From Candidatus Bipolaricaulota bacterium (lineage in GTDB: Bacteria; Bipolaricaulota; Bipolaricaulia; RBG-16-55-9; DRXL01), in NCBI GenBank assembly GCA_025057405.1, contig JANWXV010000011.1, positions 1 to 11,409 of the forward strand: DNA of 11,409 nt, in the 5' to 3' direction. This document shows, one piece after another, positions 8,238 through 11,409 of the stretch. The stretch's first letter is position 1, and every line of letters begins with the position of its first letter. The notes beneath the pieces are model-generated. The model did not search any database. It saw only the letters and a program-made list of their open reading frames with translations, and was not told the origin of the DNA. The position numbers and the translations under genes were made by a program.

Positions 8238-8277
8238 ATTATATACCCCCTGAGCGCCAGTCTGACGCTGCAGGGGG
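8238..8277 (-). promoter_or_regulatory. Hairpin plus -10 element ahead of the beta-helix genes
   Basis: CCCCCTG (8246-8252) pairs with CAGGGGG (8271-8277), extended by AGCG/CGCT (8253-8256, 8266-8269) with one bulged base. On the minus strand it is followed immediately by TATAAT (8243-8238), a perfect -10 hexamer that overlaps the stop codon of the 187-residue protein gene. The -35 position lacks a good match. The element could be an internal promoter for the beta-helix pair, or an RNA structure altering expression between the two halves of the operon. No T-run follows, so it is a poor terminator. Confidence 0.4.
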
Positions 8278-8802
8278 AGTGCTCTTAGAAGTTCTCATTT
8301 GGGTTGCGTAAGCCAGTTCTTTGCGTCCGTATCCCAACGCTCCCCAGATGGCCACCGGCGCGAGCCAGTCCCCGCTGGCAATCAGCATATACGCCCAGCG
8401 CAGCTCGAAGCTGATACCTCCGCTCTTGAACATCGCATCCCAGATCGCAATCAATCCCCCTAGGGCGATCAAGTGAAACCCAAGCAGCGCGAGTGTCCCT
8501 AAGCCCAAGCGTGCGAGCCGCCGTTGCCACGGCAGGGGCGTCGCCAGAAAGAGCGCGAGCATCAGCCCTAGCCCGCTGAAGCTTGTCGCTTCGCGTTCGA
8601 CTGCGGGCTTAGGATGGCCTTTATAGTGAACGTAGATGCTGCCGTCGGGCTGCAAACGCAGCGCAAGATCAGAGCTGACGAAGGGCCGTATCAGCCCGAT
8701 CTGCAGCCCGCAGTAGAAGGGCAAGATCACCGGAGCGACGAGCGCGAAGACGAGCACGAGCACCAAGACTTTTGCTACAAAGAAGAGCCAGAAGCGCGTC
8801 AT
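8239..8802 (-). CDS. Exosortase H-associated polytopic membrane protein
   Basis: The 187-residue protein has about four hydrophobic helices (5-30, 77-92, 100-121, 140-158). A polar segment between the first two (about 32-75) holds Arg/Asp/Lys and a DGSIYVHYKG stretch and probably faces the periplasm. I choose the ATG at 8802: it overlaps the stop of the preceding gene as ATGA, AAGGAG lies 8-9 bases upstream, and the hydrophobic helix starts right after it. An in-frame start 40 codons earlier would lie inside the upstream gene. The layout fits the accessory membrane proteins encoded beside exosortase H in other genomes, but I assign it by position and topology, not by a diagnostic motif. It may assist substrate presentation or release, or the acceptor side of sorting. 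The last 10 or so codons contain the hairpin described separately. Confidence 0.75.
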   Translation of the reverse strand: MTRFWLFFVAKVLVLVLVFALVAPVILPFYCGLQIGLIRPFVSSDLALRLQPDGSIYVHYKGHPKPAVEREATSFSGLGLMLALFLATPLPWQRRLARLGLGTLALLGFHLIALGGLIAIWDAMFKSGGISFELRWAYMLIASGDWLAPVAIWGALGYGRKELAYATQMRTSKSTPPAASDWRSGGI

Positions 8803-9038
8803 GGGAGAGTCTCCTTGGGTTTCCGGTGAGGCTGGGGAAGCCAATATCGCCACGTCAGCAAGGCCCACAAAGCTACAGCGAAGAACTGCCCGCCTCTCAA
8901 CCCTACAAATATCTTCAGCCATGCATACCCGAGTTGCTCTGGGTTTACGTGTGTCACATACTCTGCTGTTATGAGCGTGATCGCCGATAAGACATGGAAT
9001 GCGAAGATCAAACTACCGAAGATGAGCAACTTCTGCAC
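8799..9038 (-). CDS. Small two-helix membrane protein in exosortase operon
   Basis: This 79-residue protein has two hydrophobic helices (about 4-24 and 49-67), an intervening segment of about 24 residues with HVNPEQLGYAW, and a basic tail (HRKPKETLP) predicted to stay in the cytoplasm, so both ends are inside. I recognise no family. The start is a GTG, supported by a perfect AGGAGG 6 bases upstream. Its stop overlaps the ATG of the 187-residue membrane protein as ATGA, implying coupled synthesis, and it lies 28 bases after xrtH. Its position between the exosortase and the larger membrane protein suggests an accessory subunit, an inference from context only. Confidence 0.78.
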   Translation of the reverse strand: MQKLLIFGSLIFAFHVLSAITLITAEYVTHVNPEQLGYAWLKIFVGLRGGQFFAVALWALLTWRYWLPQPHRKPKETLP

Positions 9039-9044
9039 GACAAG

Positions 9045-9050
9045 CCTCCT
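9045..9050 (-). promoter_or_regulatory. Ribosome binding site AGGAGG for a GTG start
   Basis: AGGAGG on the minus strand is separated by 6 bases from GTG (9038-9036). It decides the start of the 79-residue protein, for which no in-frame ATG exists nearby. Confidence 0.75.
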
Positions 9051-9066
9051 AGCCAGCTCCTAGTTC

Positions 9067-9672
9067 TTACGCATGGCTCACCCGCCCACGATGTACAAAC
9101 AGCTCCACCCAGATCAGCCAGAACAAGACTGCAAAGAAGATAATGAGCGACTGCCAGACTAATAGGTGCGCCGTCTCGAAGACGCTGGGGAACCAATAGC
9201 CGATATAAAACAACGTCACCAGCCGAATGAGATTGACAAACAGAATCGCTGGCACACCGAGCAGAATCCCCCAGAGCTTCTTCTTCCAGCCCGAGGGATA
9301 CGCAATAACAGCCGCTAAGAAGATCATCAAGGGAAAGATCGCTGTACACTCAGTGATGATTTCGGCTGAAAAGATTTTCGATGTGACGACAGTGCCGATA
9401 GCTTGGCCATTAGCGCCCAGAAGCCAGAGCGCTCCGGCGAGCATGAGAGCCGTGACGCGATTGAGCCAGGCGTCAAAGCCCGTGTAGAGATTCAGAAAGA
9501 GCAAGAGCGTCGTGAAAGCTCCAATCATAAGAGCGAAGACCGTCCACGCGCGGATGATGAGCTTATTGCGTTGCCAGAAATCTTGCACGCGCGTCACGGC
9601 GGACGTCACGAACGCATCGAACTTCTGTTCGAGAGCTGACTGCTCTTTGTGCTTGTGCTTTTTGCGTGCCAT
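9067..9672 (-). CDS. xrtH: Exosortase H (IPTL-CTERM protein-sorting enzyme)
   Basis: The protein is a membrane-embedded cysteine transpeptidase of the exosortase/archaeosortase family, which cuts C-terminal sorting tails and transfers the exported protein to an acceptor. The 201 residues show a Lys-rich cytoplasmic start (1-40), then about five hydrophobic helices (roughly 41-62, 70-88, 109-124, 133-158, 172-193). The catalytic residues are in family context: Cys109 in TECTAIFP, Arg150 in VNLIRLV and His169 in ETAHLLVWQ. The short length and lack of an extra C-terminal domain fit exosortase H, the type paired with IPTLxxWG-CTERM substrates, and such a substrate is encoded 1 kb away. AGGAGG lies 4 bases before the ATG. 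The gene leads a five-gene minus-strand unit and is divergent from the toxin-antitoxin-like pair. The exosortase assignment is firm; subtype H rests on length, motif and the nearby substrate. Confidence 0.92.
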   Translation of the reverse strand: MARKKHKHKEQSALEQKFDAFVTSAVTRVQDFWQRNKLIIRAWTVFALMIGAFTTLLLFLNLYTGFDAWLNRVTALMLAGALWLLGANGQAIGTVVTSKIFSAEIITECTAIFPLMIFLAAVIAYPSGWKKKLWGILLGVPAILFVNLIRLVTLFYIGYWFPSVFETAHLLVWQSLIIFFAVLFWLIWVELFVHRGRVSHA

Positions 9673-9688
9673 AGGGCCTCCTTTATCT

Positions 9689-9708
9689 CAAGCCCCCGAG
9701 TGGGCTTG
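9689..9708. promoter_or_regulatory. 20-base inverted repeat, candidate operator
   Basis: CAAGCCC (9689-9695) and GGGCTTG (9702-9708) are perfect 7-base inverted arms around a 6-base centre. The site lies between xrtH and the divergent antitoxin-like gene. It overlaps the -35 of the latter's promoter and ends 16 bases upstream of the xrtH start codon. That is a suitable place for autorepression by a toxin-antitoxin complex, and it could affect xrtH as well. Confidence 0.5.
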
Positions 9709-9733
9709 TTGAAAGCTGATGGTTCGTTATAAT
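9706..9733 (+). promoter_or_regulatory. Promoter giving a leaderless mRNA
   Basis: TTGTTG (9706-9711) and a perfect TATAAT (9728-9733) are separated by 16 bases. The expected start point, about 7 bases after the -10, is at or next to the A of the ATG at 9740. No Shine-Dalgarno sequence precedes that ATG, which agrees with a leaderless transcript. Confidence 0.65.
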
Positions 9734-9739
9734 TGAGCC

Positions 9740-10012
9740 ATGAAGCCCAAGAAGCTCTCCCAGCAGACGTTTCTCCAGCGGGTGCTCTCCGGCCAGATGA
9801 AGACCGACCAAGCTCTGGCCCACTTGACCGAGCAACTCCATCATTACGAGAAGCGGTACAACATGCGCTCGGAGGTCTTCTACAAGCTGATCGTGGGCAC
9901 GCCGGCAGCAGACCATCCCGATTTTCTCGCGTGGGCCATCTGCTATCGCAGCTACTTCCGCGTGCTGCAAGAGAAGCTCTCTGCCGAAGGAGCCTCCGCC
10001 CTTGCCCCCTGA
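9740..10012 (+). CDS. Putative antitoxin of a TumE-type toxin-antitoxin pair
   Basis: This 90-residue, largely helical, soluble protein starts LSQQTFLQRVLSGQM, continues with an ALAHLTEQLHHYEKRYNMRSEVFYKL helix pair and ends with a DFLAWAICYRSYFRVLQEKL helix. The pattern of a Y/M-S-E-x-F-Y turn followed by D-F-x-x-W-A-x-x-Y is one I associate with small antitoxin-like proteins encoded directly before DUF6516 toxins. No DNA-binding helix-turn-helix can be claimed. The ATG has no ribosome binding site but sits at the predicted transcription start. The end overlaps the next gene by 11 bases, the usual antitoxin-first order. It is on the opposite strand to all surrounding genes. An opposite-strand frame spans the region but is arginine/proline-rich and lacks family features. 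Confidence 0.72.
   Translation: MKPKKLSQQTFLQRVLSGQMKTDQALAHLTEQLHHYEKRYNMRSEVFYKLIVGTPAADHPDFLAWAICYRSYFRVLQEKLSAEGASALAP
9986..9992 (+). promoter_or_regulatory. Ribosome binding site for the TTG-started toxin-like gene
   Basis: GAAGGAG lies inside the end of the antitoxin gene, 9 bases before TTG at 10002. It supports that rare start; the nearby ATG at 10012 is in another frame. Confidence 0.6.
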
Positions 10013-10433
10013 TGCGCGTCGGCGGCGCTGGATCGCGGAGCGCTGCTGGCAGGTCTACGATCTGATCACTCGTCATCTTCAGCCTGCGCCCGATTTCCAT
10101 CTGGAGTTTCCTGAGGCTGCCGAGCTGGCGATTCTGTCTGGGGCTTTGCAGGTGCGCATTGCGATTCCGCCGCGCCACAGCTTGGAGATCCACGAGGAGT
10201 ACGAGGTGCGCGACCACGAACTGATCGTGGCGTTCTACAGCTATGTGCTTCTGACCGAGGGCGACCGCGTGCGGTTGCGAGCTGATCCGTTGCCGCATCA
10301 TCGGGTCGACTATCGCGGGCGCAAGCTCGCGCATTTTCCGCATCATCTGCACGATGAGCACGGGCGCATTCAGTCGTTCAGCGGGCGGCTGGAGGACTTT
10401 CTCGCTCAAGCCGCTGCACTTATAGAGCGCTGA
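10002..10433 (+). CDS. TumE-like (DUF6516) putative toxin
   Basis: The 143-residue soluble protein has an Arg-rich N-terminus, a beta-rich centre (LEIHEEYEVRDHELIVAFYS) and a His-rich end with PHH (98-100) and HFPHHLHD (111-118). These match the pattern of the DUF6516/TumE family, which usually has a Y-S-Y strand, then R-D-N-x-P-H-H and F-P-H-H-x-H. Here the D-N pair is replaced by A-D-P-L before PHH. TumE proteins are reported as toxins of two-gene modules; the exact target is not readable from sequence, though the histidine cluster could be catalytic or metal-binding. The start is TTG at 10002 with GAAGGAG 9 bases upstream, overlapping the antitoxin stop by 11 bases. No terminator follows on this strand. 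It separates the exosortase from its likely substrate. Confidence 0.75.
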   Translation: MPPDARRRRWIAERCWQVYDLITRHLQPAPDFHLEFPEAAELAILSGALQVRIAIPPRHSLEIHEEYEVRDHELIVAFYSYVLLTEGDRVRLRADPLPHHRVDYRGRKLAHFPHHLHDEHGRIQSFSGRLEDFLAQAAALIER

Positions 10434-10461
10434 AGTTACAGTCATAGAGCACGTCGCACTC

Positions 10462-10482
10462 CTCTCATCTCTCTCTCATCTC
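10462..10482. repeat. Short CT-rich tandem repeat
   Basis: CTCTCATCTC occurs at 10462-10471 and again at 10473-10482, a period of 11 bases. It lies in the 267-base intergenic stretch behind the toxin-like gene. No function is apparent; the rest of 10434-10553 holds no gene or structure that I can support. Confidence 0.4.
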
Positions 10483-10553
10483 ACGCCCCTGCGGGTCTAG
10501 GCTGCATTCTGCGCCGGATCATCCACGCCAGCGAGCCTGCTCTCATGTCGCTT

Positions 10554-10629
10554 GAATCACGGAAGGCACAGAGCAGCACTGAGCACGCTGAAGCCATCTT
10601 CCCGTTCCCTTCCGTGCGTTCCGTGATTC
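10554..10629. repeat. 76-base imperfect inverted-repeat element
   Basis: Terminal arms GAATCACGGAA (10554-10564) and TTCCGTGATTC (10619-10629) are perfectly complementary. They continue after one mismatch with GCAC/GTGC (10566-10569, 10614-10617). The right arm also contains a second TTCCGTG 9 bases earlier (10610-10616). The 44-base centre shows no coding potential. The form suggests a dispersed, MITE-like or REP-like intergenic element of the CACGGAAGGCAC type; no target duplication can be claimed. Confidence 0.65.
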
Positions 10630-10636
10630 GATGGAA

Positions 10637-10669
10637 AAGCCCCCGCCCGCCTGCCGCGAGCGGGGGCTT
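10637..10669 (-). terminator. Rho-independent terminator of the IPTL-CTERM gene
   Basis: Ten-base arms AAGCCCCCGC (10637-10646) and GCGGGGGCTT (10660-10669) are perfectly complementary. Read on the minus strand the stem ends in CTTTTCC, giving a short T-run. The stem starts 31 bases after the stop codon of the minus-strand gene at 10701. Confidence 0.75.
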
Positions 10670-10700
10670 GTCTGTGCAAGGGTCTGTAAGCCGCTCCGTC

Positions 10701-11276
10701 CTAGGGCGCGGCGGGGCGCAGGGCCGGGCGGCGGCGGTAGAGCATATAGCCCATGCCGCCGGCGAGCAGTACCGCCAGCGCGATCAAGCCCCACTCAGCC
10801 AGGGTGGGAGTGGCTTGGATGACTGTATTTGTCCCATTGATAGTCGTGTTAGGTATAGGTGCTGTCCCTCGGAAGAATTCAATCTTATACTGGTGAGTGC
10901 CAACATTTTGGACTTGTCTGCTCACAGTAGCTACGTTACCGGTCGCAGCAAACTGTGCGCTTGGAATTGAGATCGTGCTATCTGTAAAAGGAGAGGTGGG
11001 AGCGAAAGTGATCTTAATTTCGCTCACGTTGAAGGCTGGTGGTGTTCCGGTCTGCAGCAATCCGCAAGCTCTTAGGGATGCGTCAAAGACCCATTGGATG
11101 GTATCTCCAAGCCGAGCTGCCCTATCTCCCTCCAGCCTAGCTGGGTCTGCTCGAAGAACTGGTGGCGTGCCATCACAACGTACAGTAATGGTGCGGGTTG
11201 TGGGCTGCGCCAGCGCCGGCACTCCCACCAACGCCACCGCCAACCCGATGATCGCTAGAACTTTCATCGTGCGCAC
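10701..11276 (-). CDS. Secreted IPTL-CTERM protein, exosortase H substrate
   Basis: The 191-residue exported protein has a signal peptide (1-23, cut after ALA) and a beta-rich, Thr/Ser/Asn-containing mature region (24-155) with only Cys34 and Cys71, a possible disulphide pair. It ends in a tripartite sorting signal: TPTLAEWG (156-163), a hydrophobic helix (164-180) and RRR (181-183), followed by eight more residues. The signal matches the IPTLxxWG-CTERM class handled by exosortase H, with Thr in place of the first Ile. The enzyme should cut near this motif and attach the body to a surface acceptor. Segments GDTIQW and VGTHQYKI loosely recall cupredoxin-like sandwiches, but a copper ligand set is missing, so I do not assign that fold. 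The start is GTG, 9 bases after AAAGGAGG; an ATG three codons later is too far from that site. Confidence 0.88.
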   Translation of the reverse strand: MRTMKVLAIIGLAVALVGVPALAQPTTRTITVRCDGTPPVLRADPARLEGDRAARLGDTIQWVFDASLRACGLLQTGTPPAFNVSEIKITFAPTSPFTDSTISIPSAQFAATGNVATVSRQVQNVGTHQYKIEFFRGTAPIPNTTINGTNTVIQATPTLAEWGLIALAVLLAGGMGYMLYRRRPALRPAAP

Positions 11277-11285
11277 GTGAATCTA

Positions 11286-11293
11286 CCTCCTTT
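11286..11293 (-). promoter_or_regulatory. Ribosome binding site AAAGGAGG for a GTG start
   Basis: AAAGGAGG on the minus strand lies 9 bases before GTG (11276-11274) and 18 bases before the alternative ATG at 11267, so it favours the GTG. Confidence 0.7.
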
Positions 11294-11298
11294 GTTGA

Positions 11299-11310
11299 TC
11301 TCGCGCGAGA
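11299..11310. repeat. Palindrome TCTCGCGCGAGA in the leader of the IPTL-CTERM gene
   Basis: This is a perfect 12-base palindrome located 5 bases upstream of the ribosome binding site. A small AGCAT/ATGCT hairpin (about 11313-11327) follows it further upstream. It may be an operator or a weak leader structure; it may also be chance. Confidence 0.35.
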
Positions 11311-11391
11311 GAAGCATTGGAGATGCTGAAGACGAAGACTTAGATAGAAGAATTCCCAACAACCACCTCCCTCTTACTAAGCTTGGCTCAG

Positions 11392-11397
11392 ATTATA
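11392..11397 (-). promoter_or_regulatory. -10 hexamer of the probable IPTL-CTERM gene promoter
   Basis: TATAAT reads on the minus strand from 11397 to 11392. The matching -35 would lie beyond the right end of the window. It predicts a leader of about 110 bases, over 11277-11385, in which I see no gene. Confidence 0.45.
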
Positions 11398-11409
11398 GCG
11401 GTGGGAATG

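Noticed and set aside
8799..8922. N-terminal extension of the 187-residue membrane protein by 40 residues
   Set aside because: It would lie within the upstream 79-residue gene. The ATG at 8802 has its own ribosome binding site and an ATGA junction.
9606..10445. Long minus-strand open frame opposite the toxin-antitoxin-like pair
   Set aside because: The product is rich in Arg/Ser/Pro with no recognisable pattern and overlaps the start of xrtH. The + strand genes have family motifs, ribosome binding signals and a promoter.
10701..11276. Cupredoxin-like copper protein
   Set aside because: A few strand patterns are suggestive, but the His/Cys/Met copper ligand set is absent.
10897..11280. 127-residue + strand open frame opposite the IPTL-CTERM gene
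   Set aside because: It is the shadow of a gene with signal peptide, sorting tail, ribosome binding site and terminator.

Overview
The window is a bacterial chromosomal segment. Its core genes sit at roughly 60-70% GC in sampled lines, start sites have strong AGGAGG-type ribosome binding sites, and coupled genes share ATGA overlaps. An exosortase implies an outer-membrane-bearing (Gram-negative-type), probably environmental bacterium that builds a surface or exopolysaccharide layer. I cannot name the phylum from the sequence.

Left part (1-3500). Two small hairpins precede a Nudix hydrolase on the + strand. It converges, with 16 bases of 3' overlap, on a two-gene minus-strand unit pckA-citrate synthase joined by an ATGA overlap. 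Behind these lies a minus-strand tRNA pair, tRNA-Arg(UCG) then tRNA-Leu(UAG), with its own sigma70-like promoter and three 15-base mini-hairpins in the spacer.

Middle (3503-9672). Five minus-strand genes with gaps of 28, -4, 27 and 32 bases form a probable operon, in transcription order: exosortase H (Cys109/Arg150/His169), a 79-residue two-helix membrane protein with a GTG start, a 187-residue four-helix membrane protein, and two large secreted right-handed parallel beta-helix proteins (852 and 705 residues) with no C-terminal sorting signal. The beta-helix genes are visibly lower in GC (sampled lines 42-52%). A hairpin and a perfect -10 hexamer lie just before them.

Right part (9673-11409). 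A divergent + strand gene pair resembles a TumE-type (DUF6516) toxin with its small helical antitoxin. Its promoter places the transcription start on the ATG itself, so the mRNA is predicted to be leaderless, and a 20-base inverted repeat overlaps the -35. Next come an imperfect 76-base inverted-repeat element, a minus-strand terminator, and a 191-residue secreted protein. That protein ends in a tripartite IPTL-CTERM-like signal (TPTLAEWG, hydrophobic helix, RRR), the recognition sequence class of exosortase H.

Together the right two thirds look like a compact enzyme-plus-substrate protein-sorting locus: one exosortase, one recognisable substrate, two accessory membrane proteins and two co-transcribed beta-helix surface proteins, interrupted by a toxin-antitoxin-like pair. 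The link of the beta-helix proteins and the 79-residue protein to sorting is inferred from operon position only.
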